Of a DNA stretch of 64,000 nt, positions 35,109 to 43,813 are shown one piece after another. Source of the stretch: Pseudovibrio exalbescens DSM 16456 (GTDB lineage: Bacteria > Pseudomonadota > Alphaproteobacteria > Rhizobiales > Stappiaceae); the NCBI RefSeq assembly GCF_000422785.1, contig NZ_AUGS01000009.1, positions 62,001 to 126,000 on the forward strand. Reading direction: 5' to 3'. A program made the translations under genes and the position numbers. Position 1 is the first letter of the stretch, and each line of letters opens with the position of its first letter. The notes beneath the pieces are model-generated. The model saw only the letters and a program-made list of their open reading frames with translations, was not told the DNA's origin and did no database searches.

Positions 35109-35513
35109 CTACCAATGCCGATAGTACCGACGGTAAGGCCTGTAGTGGTACCTTGGCCGATAAGGTCTGTAATAGACCGGCGGACCGAACTCGAACCGAA
35201 GCGTGTAGTTGGGCGGCGCTGGAACCGGCGCAATGTAGCGCGGCGGCAGGGCGCCCTGCCTTAAGTACTTGCCGTATATCCAACCCCGGACGCCCCTGAA
35301 GGAGGCATCACACCACCGACTACGCAAGCACCGATGAACAACAGTAACCCCGGCGCGGGGCACTTGAAGCAACACCGGGTACTGAGTTCCGGGCCCGGTG
35401 CGCATGTTCACTCGGGTGGTCGCGTACGCAGTGGAAGAGGCATAGGCGTAGGTTTGGCCGAAAAACAGAAGGCCAAGCATCAAGCCGAAAAGGGTCAGTC
35501 CTGCCGCTTTCAT
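35109..35513 (-). CDS. Secreted SH3b-domain protein with Tyr/Arg/Pro-rich tail
   Basis: The 134-residue protein has a signal peptide (MKAAGLTLFGLMLGLLFFGQ, cleavage near YAYAS). A bacterial SH3 domain follows (TRVNMRTGPGTQYPVLLQVP to GVRGWIYGKYL, with two cysteines). The C-terminal tail is rich in Tyr, Arg and Pro (YYRPYRPRYHYRPYRRYYR). The RTGPGTQYPV motif is typical of SH3b domains that bind cell-wall or surface ligands. The role is unknown. The start ATG has GGGAG 8 nt upstream. Confidence 0.85.
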   Translation of the reverse strand: MKAAGLTLFGLMLGLLFFGQTYAYASSTAYATTRVNMRTGPGTQYPVLLQVPRAGVTVVHRCLRSRWCDASFRGVRGWIYGKYLRQGALPPRYIAPVPAPPNYTLRFEFGPPVYYRPYRPRYHYRPYRRYYRHW

Positions 35514-35573
35514 TGGTCGGCTCCCATGTTCTGCCCGAACTGATGACCTGCCCCAAGAAGTTGCTATTTGTTG

Positions 35574-35945
35574 CTATTTAATGTTGCCTGCTCCTGTTCG
35601 ATCGGCGTTCGGCGCCGTTGGGTCTGACTTGTTACCATACGGAATGACTGGTGCCTTGAACTCATCTGATGTCGGCTTGCCTGTCACTTCCGGGCGAGCG
35701 CGTGGAATACGAGTCTCGTCGGGATACGCCCCAATGGGCCGCTCTGGCTTGGGCCGCATACCTTCCGGATAACTGCCCAGAACGGGACCTCCTGTACCGA
35801 TCGCGTCGCTGCCATAAGATGGCGAAAAGCCACCGCCTGCCGGGCCGGATGGGGTTCTCGGGCTTTGCGCAGCAGCGGCCGACACGCCAAATGCCACAAC
35901 AAGTGCTGCGACTGCCGATAGTGCTGGGACGGTGATTTTTCCCAT
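35574..35945 (-). CDS. Small secreted proline-rich protein of unknown function
   Basis: The 123-residue product has a clear signal peptide (MGKITVPALSAVAALVVAFG, cleavage near SAAAAQ). The mature part is rich in Pro, Gly and Ser (RTPSGPAGGGFSPSYGSDAI and PEGMRPKPERPIGAYPDETR). I recognise no domain, and it looks disordered. The start is the ATG at 35945 with a strong GGAGGGG site; an open frame to 36101 adds residues without signal-peptide character. It sits 60 bp upstream of the SH3b gene on the same strand, so the two could be cotranscribed. Confidence 0.7.
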   Translation of the reverse strand: MGKITVPALSAVAALVVAFGVSAAAAQSPRTPSGPAGGGFSPSYGSDAIGTGGPVLGSYPEGMRPKPERPIGAYPDETRIPRARPEVTGKPTSDEFKAPVIPYGNKSDPTAPNADRTGAGNIK

Positions 35946-36116
35946 GGTCCCCTCCGCGGGCTCTTTTCGTTTTGTCAAAGTGTATCGGAGCACTGGTTTT
36001 TCCGCTAGTAGAGCGTAGACACTTTCGGCAAACAGCCCTAACACCCAAAAACACCAAGCCCACGCGGCATTCAGGCGTTCGGCACGTCTGACCATCAACA
36101 AATAGTGACTGCACCA

Positions 36117-36920
36117 ATGAAGAACAGACTGAAGATTGTAACCTGGAACATCAATTCGGTACGCCTACGTCTGCCAATCGTCGAAAAGATGTTGCTGGAC
36201 CACGCCCCTGACGTACTGTGTCTGCAGGAAACAAAATGCCCGGATGGCAGCTTCCCAACGGCAGCGCTCCAACGCCTGGGCTATGATCACATCGAGTTTC
36301 ACGGTCAAAAGGGCTATCACGGCGTCGCCTTCATTTCCCGTGTACCCCTGATGAACGTGGAGCGACGCGAGTTCTGTGGCATGGGCGACACCCGGCACAT
36401 TGCAGCAGATATCGCTTTCAACTCCGGACACTTCCGTCTGCATAATTTTTATGTCCCAGCAGGCGGGGACGTACCGGATCCGGAAATCAACGAAAAATTC
36501 GCCCACAAACTCCAGTTTCTGGATGAAATGGAAGATTGGTTCGGCTCTTTCACCGATGAATCGATTGTGGTGGGTGACTTGAACATCGCACCTTATGAAA
36601 CTGATGTCTGGTCGCACAAACAGCTCATGCGCGTTGTCTCGCACACCCCCTTGGAATGCGAGCGCCTGGAAGCCGTGCGCACTGCCGGCGGATACGTTGA
36701 CACCATGCGCAAGCACATACCCATGGATCAAAAGGTGTATACTTGGTGGAGCTACCGCGCCAAAGACTGGTCCAAGGCGGACAAGGGACGACGTCTTGAC
36801 CACGTCTGGATGACCCCGGAAACAGCGGCATATACTGAAAGTGTCTCCGTATTGCGCGAAGCGCGCGGTTGGGAGAAGCCGTCAGACCACGCCCCCGTCA
36901 TTGCAGTACTGGAAGCGTGA
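36117..36920 (+). CDS. xthA: Exodeoxyribonuclease III
   Basis: The 267-residue AP-endonuclease/exonuclease of the EEP superfamily has VTWNINSVRLRLP at the N terminus and the metal-binding LQETK (Glu38). GYHGVAFISR, NFYVPAGGD, VVGDLNIAPYETDVW and RLDHVWMT follow, with the catalytic SDHAPV close to the C terminus. It removes 3' blocks and cuts at abasic sites in base excision repair. I use the ATG at 36117; a GTG at 36105 would add four residues. Neither start has a strong ribosome binding site. Confidence 0.95.
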   Translation: MKNRLKIVTWNINSVRLRLPIVEKMLLDHAPDVLCLQETKCPDGSFPTAALQRLGYDHIEFHGQKGYHGVAFISRVPLMNVERREFCGMGDTRHIAADIAFNSGHFRLHNFYVPAGGDVPDPEINEKFAHKLQFLDEMEDWFGSFTDESIVVGDLNIAPYETDVWSHKQLMRVVSHTPLECERLEAVRTAGGYVDTMRKHIPMDQKVYTWWSYRAKDWSKADKGRRLDHVWMTPETAAYTESVSVLREARGWEKPSDHAPVIAVLEA

Positions 36921-37037
36921 CTGAAAACCAAGCACCAGCCGGCGCCTGGGAGCGAACGCCTTGAGGCGCCGACACGCTTGTATTTCGCAGGCCGGAACGG
37001 TAAAGCAACGCCAAACCAACATCAAAAGACTGACAAC

Positions 37038-37592
37038 ATGCGCGGCTACTTTGCAGTAGGCTCGGAAGGCCTCTCAAAAACAATGAATCTTGGTACCTTG
37101 ATGCGAACTGCACATGCCTTCGGTGCCAGCTACTTTTTCTCTGTAGATGCCGATCCACGGCTTGGTAAGGCCCTGAAGGCCGACACCTCAAAAAGCCCCG
37201 ATCACTTGCCTTATTTTGCGTGGTCTTCGCCAGAAGAGATGGCTTTCCCGAGGGGATGCAAGCTGGTTGGTGTCGAGTTGACCGACGATGCCATTGATCT
37301 ACCCAGCTTCGGTCATCCGCTGCAAGCGGCATACATTCTGGGTCCCGAACGCGGCTCACTGTCGCCAGAGATGCAGGCCCGCTGCGACTACATGATCAAG
37401 ATCCCAACCCAGTTCTGCGTCAATATCGGCATTGCCGCCGGCATCGTGTTGTATGATCGCTACCGGGTTCATGGCAAATATGCAGAGCGCTCGCTCACGG
37501 CAGGAGCACCGAAAGATCCTATGCTGGAGCATGTGCACGGAGCGCCGATTTTCCGATCCGACCGACGCATTCCCGGTACGCAAACACCGTAA
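37038..37592 (+). CDS. SPOUT-family (TrmH/SpoU) RNA methyltransferase
   Basis: The 184-residue protein contains the three SpoU motifs: MNLGTLMRTAHAFGASYFF (motif 1), AAYILGPERGSLSPEMQARC (motif 2) and IPTQFCVNIGIAAGIVLYDR (motif 3). It should form a knotted dimer that 2'-O-methylates a ribose in tRNA or rRNA. It lacks an extra RNA-binding domain, and the target is not evident. The start is the ATG at 37038; an upstream extension to 36978 is not conserved. The ribosome binding site is poor. Confidence 0.88.
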   Translation: MRGYFAVGSEGLSKTMNLGTLMRTAHAFGASYFFSVDADPRLGKALKADTSKSPDHLPYFAWSSPEEMAFPRGCKLVGVELTDDAIDLPSFGHPLQAAYILGPERGSLSPEMQARCDYMIKIPTQFCVNIGIAAGIVLYDRYRVHGKYAERSLTAGAPKDPMLEHVHGAPIFRSDRRIPGTQTP

Positions 37593-38159
37593 AACCTCCT
37601 GATTCGCCGAACGTCCAGCCTCTTTGTCCACGTAGCCCACGCGTGTTCACAGGATGTTTCGACTGTACCGACAATCAATTGAAGCGGCTCCAGCGCGGAC
37701 CGCCTCCAGGCGTCATGCAAGTCTTGATTGCAGGTGGCAACCGCCCGGCGTGCCGCGCACGGAGCCCGTTGTCGCACACAGCCGGCAAACTGATGACACC
37801 ATGCGGCACCGAACGATCAAAGCGCAAGAAGCCCTGCCTTGATGAACCTGACAGACAAGCAGCCACGCTAATCTTGGTCTCCAAAATCCGAGGTATTTCA
37901 CTGGCACAACCCGCCGAAGACCAAAGGTTGGCACCGCGACGCGACACAATGGCTGCGGACTATTGCAACCTTGTCACACTGTCGCCAAGTTTATGCGGCC
38001 AGCGTACACTCAGTAATCACAGAGTTTTAGGTTTCCACTTCGGGCTTAGGGTCTTCAACTCTTTAGTAACCATCTTTAAGGTAACCTTAAAACTAAGTTT
38101 ATGATGTGTTTCATGCGCGCACCTCACTTGGGCGGCGCAAACGAAGCGGTTTGGAGAAG
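37593..38159. other. 567-bp gap without a supported gene
   Basis: Open frames on both strands here have compositions unlike proteins and no ribosome binding sites. The only recognisable element is a CtrA-like palindrome at 38075-38091, shortly upstream of ialB. The region may carry a small RNA, but nothing in the sequence shows one. Confidence 0.45.
38075..38091. promoter_or_regulatory. Candidate CtrA-binding site upstream of ialB
   Basis: TTAAGGTAACCTTAA (38076-38090) matches the CtrA consensus TTAA-N7-TTAA and is palindromic over 17 bp counting the flanking T/A. AGTAACCAT, which resembles a half site, lies about 10 bp upstream. The element is some 70 bp before the ialB start. CtrA is the cell-cycle response regulator of alphaproteobacteria. 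Confidence 0.5.
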
Positions 38160-38666
38160 ATGCAAGCACGTATCCTGATCACTGCCATTATGGCTCTAGG
38201 TATCTCTGGCGCAGCAGCCTATGCGCAATCTCCAACTCTGCTGAAGCAGAACAGAGATTGGGGTGCCTACTCCTTCACCGGTCAGAACGGCAAAATCTGT
38301 TATGCGCTGTCGAAGCCACAACAGTTGCTGCCTACCGACCGCAATCACGGTGACGTATTTTTCTTTGTCTCAACACGTCCCAACGAACAGGTTCGGGACG
38401 AACCGAGCGTGATTGTAGGCTACAATTTCAAGGATGGCTCAACAGTCACCGCTGATGTTGATGGCAACAAGTTCACCATGTTCACCAAAGGTGACGGGGC
38501 TTGGGTTCAAAACGCGGCCGAAGAACAACGGCTGGTTGCCGCCATGAAGGCGGGGCGTCAGATGACGATCTCAGGCGTATCCGCCCGAGGTACTCAGACC
38601 ACCTACAAGTTCTCTCTGAGTGGCATCACCGCGTCCATTCGTGACGCAAGCGGTGCCTGCCAGTAG
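38160..38666 (+). CDS. Invasion-associated locus B (IalB) family protein
   Basis: The 168-residue secreted protein has a signal peptide (MQARILITAIMALGISGAAA). The IalB fold follows: NRDWGAYSFTGQNGKICYAL, VFFFVSTRPNEQVRDEPSVI and VAAMKAGRQMTISGVSARGT, with a C-terminal Cys (GACQ) that can pair with the first Cys. The family is periplasmic and was named in Bartonella; its molecular role is unclear. The ATG at 38160 has a closely spaced GGAGAAG; a TTG nine bases upstream is possible. rlmN follows, a neighbour pair seen in Rhizobiales. Confidence 0.88.
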   Translation: MQARILITAIMALGISGAAAYAQSPTLLKQNRDWGAYSFTGQNGKICYALSKPQQLLPTDRNHGDVFFFVSTRPNEQVRDEPSVIVGYNFKDGSTVTADVDGNKFTMFTKGDGAWVQNAAEEQRLVAAMKAGRQMTISGVSARGTQTTYKFSLSGITASIRDASGACQ

Positions 38667-38927
38667 GACTAAACCTGACAAAGGGGCTGACGCACCCAAC
38701 GCAGCGTCAGTCCTTGAGCCATTGAGCGCCCCATACTGAAGCGGCGCAAGACGAGCTCGATGAGAAAATGCTTCCAACCTGAGCAAATTCAGGTATAACT
38801 GCGCGTGACTGGCGGTGGCATGATGGCTGCCGCCTTATTATATTGCGGAAGCAGCAGCATGCGCCACGCTCATGACAGCAGGCTGCAAGACTGCAAACAC
38901 CAATCACATAAGCTGACGAGTATCCCC

Positions 38928-40178
38928 ATGGCGATTTCGCTGGACATCGCGCACAAGAAAAGCGACCCCGTAGTCAAGATTGCCGCGGTTGACGACGACG
39001 CCGTGGCAAAATCCGAAGACAAACCGTCTCTGATCGGCCTTAACCGAGAAGATCTGGGCAAAGCACTGGAAGCGGTTGGCGTTCCTCCCAAACAGATCCG
39101 CATGCGCACCAATCAGTTGTGGCACTGGCTTTATGTGCGCGGCATTTCTGATTTCGACAAGATGACCAACGTGTCCAAGGAACTGCGCAATCGGCTGAAC
39201 TTTGCCTATACCATTGCGCGCCCGGAAATCGTCAGTGAACAAGTATCGGTAGACGGCACCCGCAAATGGTTGTTCCGGTTCCCCTCTCGAGGCGCCGGAA
39301 AGCCTGTCGAGGTTGAAACCGTCTACATTCCCGAGGAAGATCGCGGTACGCTCTGCATCTCGTCTCAGGTGGGTTGCACGCTCACTTGCACCTTCTGTCA
39401 TACAGGCACGCAAAAGCTGGTGCGCAACCTGACGGCCGAGGAAATCCTGTCACAGTTGCTGTTGGCGAAAGATCGTCTGGATGATTTTCCCGATGCGGAT
39501 GCACCGGAAGGCGGGCTGGAGAATGCCAGCAATCGTCGCCGGATCACGAACATCGTCATGATGGGCATGGGCGAACCGCTTTACAATTTCGAGCATGTTA
39601 AAAAGGCGCTACTGATCGCCTCCGATGGTGATGGGCTGTCGCTTTCCAAGCGCCGGATCACGCTGTCCACCTCAGGTGTGGTTCCCATGATCGAGCGTAC
39701 CGGCGATGAGATTGGCTGCATGCTCGCCATCTCGCTGCACGCTGTTCACGATGAGCTGCGTGACGAAATCGTTCCAATCAACCGCAAGTACAAACTCGAC
39801 CAGCTGCTGGATGCCTGCCGGAATTATCCTGGGCTGTCCAATGCCAAGCGCATCACCTTCGAATACGTCATGTTGAAGGGCGTAAACGACAGTCTGGATG
39901 ACGCCAAGAAGCTGGTGAAGCTCCTTCAGGGCATTCCTGCCAAGATCAACCTTCTGCCCTTCAATCCGTGGCCGGGGTCGCCCTATGAATGCTCGGATTG
40001 GGAGCAGATCGAATCATTTGCAGATGTTGTCAACCGCGCGGGCTATGCTTCACCAATCCGCACCCCACGTGGGCGAGACATCTTCGCGGCCTGTGGGCAG
40101 TTGAAATCCGCTTCTGAACGTCTGCGCAAGACAGAACGCGAAGCTCTGGAAAAAGCACAGGCTGCAGGCGAAGCTTAG
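38928..40178 (+). CDS. rlmN: 23S rRNA/tRNA adenine-C2 methyltransferase RlmN
   Basis: The 416-residue radical-SAM enzyme has the [4Fe-4S] motif C150-x3-C154-x2-C157 in [12 protein letters not shown]. Other conserved blocks are [53 protein letters not shown] and [20 protein letters not shown]. The region near [11 protein letters not shown] holds the catalytic C-terminal cysteine. It methylates A2503 of 23S rRNA and A37 of some tRNAs. I chose the ATG at 38928; an open frame from 38805 is not conserved. The N-terminal 40 residues are longer than in E. coli. Confidence 0.96.
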   Translation: MAISLDIAHKKSDPVVKIAAVDDDAVAKSEDKPSLIGLNREDLGKALEAVGVPPKQIRMRTNQLWHWLYVRGISDFDKMTNVSKELRNRLNFAYTIARPEIVSEQVSVDGTRKWLFRFPSRGAGKPVEVETVYIPEEDRGTLCISSQVGCTLTCTFCHTGTQKLVRNLTAEEILSQLLLAKDRLDDFPDADAPEGGLENASNRRRITNIVMMGMGEPLYNFEHVKKALLIASDGDGLSLSKRRITLSTSGVVPMIERTGDEIGCMLAISLHAVHDELRDEIVPINRKYKLDQLLDACRNYPGLSNAKRITFEYVMLKGVNDSLDDAKKLVKLLQGIPAKINLLPFNPWPGSPYECSDWEQIESFADVVNRAGYASPIRTPRGRDIFAACGQLKSASERLRKTEREALEKAQAAGEA

Positions 40179-40280
40179 ATCCATGCACAGGCCCCGGCCC
40201 GAAATCAGTTAGACCGGGGTACGCGCTCGAATTTCCGGAATATCTCCTCGCACTCTGACCTAAAGGCATCGGGACACAGG

Positions 40281-40745
40281 ATGGTCGACGGCGGTAAACT
40301 GTTCTTTCAATTGGTCCGCATCCTCTGCGGCTTCATTGCTGCCGTGATCGCGGCGGGCCTGTTTTTCTCCTGGGGGTACTTCCGCGCCAGCGGTCCCGAC
40401 ACCGATCCCGCGACCTTCATTGCCATGATGGGGTCCACCATCGTCTCCGCCAGCGTGATTGGTTCCCTTGCGCTCATCCCGGCTATCTTTGCCGCAGGTT
40501 TTGCGGAAACCATGAAATGGCGCGGTGTTGTTTACCATGTTGGCGCGGCCGGTCTGATAGCCCTCGCCATCTGGTCTATCGGTGATCAGATACCTTCAAC
40601 CGGCGAGGCTCCGGCTCTGCGCCCCGGTTCGTCAGTTGTCACATCGGCCGGCTTTCTCGCAGGCTTTGCCTACTGGCTGATTGCCGGCCGGACCTCAGGC
40701 TGTTGGTGGATCGAGAAACGGCGGGATGATACAAACCGCTCTTAA
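40281..40745 (+). CDS. Small integral membrane protein of unknown function
   Basis: The 154-residue protein has four hydrophobic segments, at about residues 8-32, 45-75, 83-100 and 118-138. Connecting parts include FRASGPDTDPATFIAMMGST and GDQIPSTGEAPALRPGSSVV. I do not recognise a family by motif. It lies about 100 bp downstream of rlmN on the same strand and overlaps the convergent gene by 4 bp. The ATG at 40281 has only a weak purine-rich site. Confidence 0.65.
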   Translation: MVDGGKLFFQLVRILCGFIAAVIAAGLFFSWGYFRASGPDTDPATFIAMMGSTIVSASVIGSLALIPAIFAAGFAETMKWRGVVYHVGAAGLIALAIWSIGDQIPSTGEAPALRPGSSVVTSAGFLAGFAYWLIAGRTSGCWWIEKRRDDTNRS

Positions 40746-41176
40746 GCCAGTCGCGACTTCTTCATATACTCTTGAAAAGGTTGACCAAAAATGGGCTCAA
40801 CCACCCGAAGGATCAACTGCCGACCCGTCTTGGTAACGCGAGCATCGAAAGCGGGATTGGCAAGAATAAACGCCATCAGATCCCCACAGCGCCACCATGG
40901 TTGGTGGGCAAAGCAATGCCAAAAATGCGTGGTTAAATCCCGATAGTCATGAATGGGACGCAGATCAGGCGCGGAGCCTGGAAACTCACTGTTGTAGGCG
41001 TTGATCAGCGCGTCCAAAGGCGTTCCCACCAAAACAGCGTCACTGTCATCGCCCGCAGTATCATCCATCCGCATCATCACCAGAAACTCATCCTCCAGCA
41101 AATCAAAAAGGGCCAATAGATCGGCCCGCGGAACATCGCGGCTTTTTTGTTCTTCACTCAGGTGATCAGAAAACAT
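40742..41176 (-). CDS. Unknown cytosolic protein
   Basis: The 144-residue soluble protein has no signal peptide or membrane segment. Distinct features are an acidic N-terminal half (LFDLLEDEFLVMMRMDDTAG), a Trp-rich middle (HFWHCFAHQPWWRCGDLMAF) and a basic C terminus. I do not recognise a domain. The ATG at 41176 has GGAGCC 7 nt upstream, which supports real expression. It overlaps the convergent membrane-protein gene by 4 bp at the stop codons. Confidence 0.65.
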   Translation of the reverse strand: MFSDHLSEEQKSRDVPRADLLALFDLLEDEFLVMMRMDDTAGDDSDAVLVGTPLDALINAYNSEFPGSAPDLRPIHDYRDLTTHFWHCFAHQPWWRCGDLMAFILANPAFDARVTKTGRQLILRVVEPIFGQPFQEYMKKSRLA

Positions 41177-41241
41177 GAGGCTCCTTCAGCCAAGGCAAGT
41201 GATTGGAAATTCCTAACCCATAGTACAAGCCTGCAAAACGC

Positions 41242-41272
41242 AAGAGGCTGCCACTGTTCCTGACAGCCTCTT
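41242..41272. terminator. Terminator downstream of the P-type ATPase gene
   Basis: AAGAGGCTG (41242-41250) and CAGCCTCTT (41264-41272) form a perfect 9-bp stem with a 13-nt loop. On the minus strand it is followed by GCGTTTTGC. It lies 17 bp after the ATPase stop codon. Confidence 0.7.
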
Positions 41273-41288
41273 TCACAATTGAGTTCCC

Positions 41289-43691
41289 TCAGGCCTCCCT
41301 AAGCAAACGCAAGGCGTTCGCCACGACGATAAGAGTCGCCCCCACGTCCCCTAGGATGGCGGCCCACAGACTGGACAGTCCCAAAGCCGTAAGCACAACC
41401 AACGTACCCTTTACAGCAAAGGCAAACGCTATGTTCTGGCGTATGATGCCCAAGGTTCGGCGGGAATGACGAATGAGCCAGGGGAGCCGCGACAAATCAT
41501 CTTCCATCAACGCTATATCGGCGGTTTCAATTGCAGCATCAGAGCCGATTGCTCCCATGGCCACGCCAAAATTGGCCCGCGCCATGGCCGGTGCATCGTT
41601 GACACCATCTCCAATCATCGCCACCACCTTGTGTGAGGTGGCCAGTTCTTCAACGGCATCCACTTTGTCCGCAGGCAACAGTTCCGCCCGCACCTCATCA
41701 ATGCCGACCGCGTCGGCCACCTTATTCGCTGTGGCGCGGTTGTCGCCGGTCAACATCACAAGCTTTTCGACACCCGCCGCGTGCAGCTCCTTGACCAATG
41801 CGGCCGCCGTCGGCCGGATCTGATCGGACAGCGCAATGACACCGCATACGTGGTGATCGGTTCCCACAAGAACAACTGTCTTGCCATCAGCCTCAAACCG
41901 GCTGGCAAGCTCATTCGCTTGGCCAATGTCGAACTTCTTTTCCTTGAGAAAACGGCGCGACCCAAGCCAATAGCTTTTTCCGAACCGTTCGCCAGAAAGC
42001 CCACGACCCGGCAACAGTTCCACATTGTCCGCTGCGGTGTAGGACACCCCATCAGACGCCGCAGTGTCCGCAATCGCCTGCGCCAACGGGTGAGAACTGC
42101 GCGCCTCAAGTGACGCCGCCCGTTGAACCAGTTCTTCCGCGCTATGCCCGTTTAACGGTACGATATCCGTGACGGTTGGGCGCCCTTCCGTGATCGTACC
42201 TGTCTTGTCGAACGCAAGTGCCTTCAGCTGGGCAGGCAGTTCCAGATAAACGCCCCCCTTTATGAGAACCCCGTTTCGAGCTGCGGACGTGAGTCCGGCC
42301 ACAATCGATACCGGTGTGGATATGACCAGGGCACATGGACAGGCAATTACCAGCAGAACAAGAGCACGATAAAACCACTCAGCCCATGAAGCCCCAACAA
42401 TGATTGGAGGCACAACCGCCATCAAAACCGCGAGGATCATAACAGCGGGAGTATAAATCCTCGCAAACTTCTCAACCCACTGTTCAGCCGCTGCACGCCG
42501 TCCCTGGGCTTCGCTGACCATTCGAATGATGCGGGCCAACATGGTGTCATCGGCTGCCTTGGTTGCACGGACTTCAAAGGTACCCTCGCCGTTGATGGTG
42601 CCTGCATAGACTTCTGCACCAGCCTCCTTCATGACCGGAACGCTTTCACCCGTAATCGGCGCCTGATCCACACTCCCGACCCCGGTCAAAACAACGCCAT
42701 CAAGGGGAATGCGGTCGCCCCCGCGGACAACAAAAACCGCACCGGGGGCGACTTCAGAGGCCGATACATCTTGCTCGCGCCCATCTTCATGTTTCAAACG
42801 AACACTGTCTGGAGCGATATCCATGAGGGCAGCGACGGCTTTGCGCGCCCGCCCCACGCTCCAGCTTTCCAGATAAAGCGACAACGAAAACAAGAAGGCA
42901 ACGGTCGCGCCCTCGAACCACTCGCCGATACCAATTGCCCCTGCAACGGCAACCATCATCAACAAGTTCATGTCGGGCCGAAGTGTGCGTAGCGCATACC
43001 ACGCCTTGGGTGCGACCAGTCGTGCGCCGGCGAAAATCGCCGCAAGATAGACAACTTCAACACCCAATGAAGGAGTGCCTGCAAGCGCTTCCAACACCTC
43101 AGGCTGCGCAGAAGAAGCGAAGTACTGGACCGCCTGCACTATCAACGCAATGGCCCAAAGGATGCCAGAGGCAAGCGTAAATCGACCAAGCCGCAGGTGC
43201 TGGCGCTCTTTGGCGGCATCAGCTTCGCTGTCCACATAGGGAGCTGCCTTCATGCCCGTGCCGTTTACCGCCTCAATGATGGCTTCATCGCTCACGGACC
43301 CGGCGGCCGGTGACACAATCATCTTCGTGTTGAGCACGTCAAAGCTCAAATTATCGGCGGAGCCAACCACCGGACCAACAACGCGGCGCAAAACCCCGAT
43401 CTCTTCTGCACAACACAGGCCTTCAACGCGAAACGCGCGAGCCCCCTCCCAGTTCTTGACATCCGGCAGCGCCTGCTCGCTTCCACAACACCCGCAGGCA
43501 CTGTGGGCAGTGTTCGCATCCTGCCCATGGTCGTGGTCATGATCATGCCCGCTGCCACAGCAGGGTGACACCTTCTTCTGATGTTCCTCTGAACTGCAAC
43601 CACATTCACCAGTTTTATGGGATTGGTCAGGCTCCTGACGACGCACGTCCTCATGTCCGCAACAGGATGCCGAATCATGTTTTTCGGTCAT
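41289..43691 (-). CDS. Zn/Cd/Pb-type heavy-metal translocating P-type ATPase
   Basis: The 800-residue P1B-type pump carries a Cys/His-rich N terminus (CCGSGHDHDHDHGQD and other CC pairs). A degenerate HMA domain with CCAEE (about 93-97) follows, then eight membrane segments. The transport motif CPC is at about 451-453 (VIACPCALV), phosphorylation DKTGT at Asp495, ITGES in the actuator and GDGVNDAPAMA in the P domain. The His-rich tail and CCxxE point to Zn2+, Cd2+ or Pb2+ export. I chose the ATG at 43691 (GGAGAATGAG upstream), because 43712 would leave almost no leader behind the predicted promoter. Confidence 0.92.
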   Translation of the reverse strand: MTEKHDSASCCGHEDVRRQEPDQSHKTGECGCSSEEHQKKVSPCCGSGHDHDHDHGQDANTAHSACGCCGSEQALPDVKNWEGARAFRVEGLCCAEEIGVLRRVVGPVVGSADNLSFDVLNTKMIVSPAAGSVSDEAIIEAVNGTGMKAAPYVDSEADAAKERQHLRLGRFTLASGILWAIALIVQAVQYFASSAQPEVLEALAGTPSLGVEVVYLAAIFAGARLVAPKAWYALRTLRPDMNLLMMVAVAGAIGIGEWFEGATVAFLFSLSLYLESWSVGRARKAVAALMDIAPDSVRLKHEDGREQDVSASEVAPGAVFVVRGGDRIPLDGVVLTGVGSVDQAPITGESVPVMKEAGAEVYAGTINGEGTFEVRATKAADDTMLARIIRMVSEAQGRRAAAEQWVEKFARIYTPAVMILAVLMAVVPPIIVGASWAEWFYRALVLLVIACPCALVISTPVSIVAGLTSAARNGVLIKGGVYLELPAQLKALAFDKTGTITEGRPTVTDIVPLNGHSAEELVQRAASLEARSSHPLAQAIADTAASDGVSYTAADNVELLPGRGLSGERFGKSYWLGSRRFLKEKKFDIGQANELASRFEADGKTVVLVGTDHHVCGVIALSDQIRPTAAALVKELHAAGVEKLVMLTGDNRATANKVADAVGIDEVRAELLPADKVDAVEELATSHKVVAMIGDGVNDAPAMARANFGVAMGAIGSDAAIETADIALMEDDLSRLPWLIRHSRRTLGIIRQNIAFAFAVKGTLVVLTALGLSSLWAAILGDVGATLIVVANALRLLREA

Positions 43692-43723
43692 CTCATTCTC
43701 CATGCAAATCATCGTTGCATAGA

Positions 43724-43754
43724 GTCATAGGACCTACAGCGACTGTAGCTTCAA
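43724..43754 (-). promoter_or_regulatory. MerR-family promoter/operator for the P-type ATPase
   Basis: On the minus strand -35 TTGAAG (43754-43749) and -10 TATGAC (43729-43724) are separated by 19 bp. The spacer contains the dyad CTACAG-N3-CTGTAG (43734-43748). A 19-bp spacer holding a dyad is the hallmark of promoters activated by MerR-type metal sensors such as CadR, ZntR and PbrR. The start site would be near 43717. No MerR gene is adjacent. Confidence 0.82.
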
Positions 43755-43813
43755 CCCCCTACTTGCGAAAAATTCGCAAATAGGTAGTAGCGCGCAACGT
43801 CCACACGGGAGGA

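Noticed and set aside
37643-38104. 153-codon open frame in the 37.6-38.1 kb gap
   Set aside because: No ribosome binding site, no conserved-looking segments and unusual composition; treated as noncoding.
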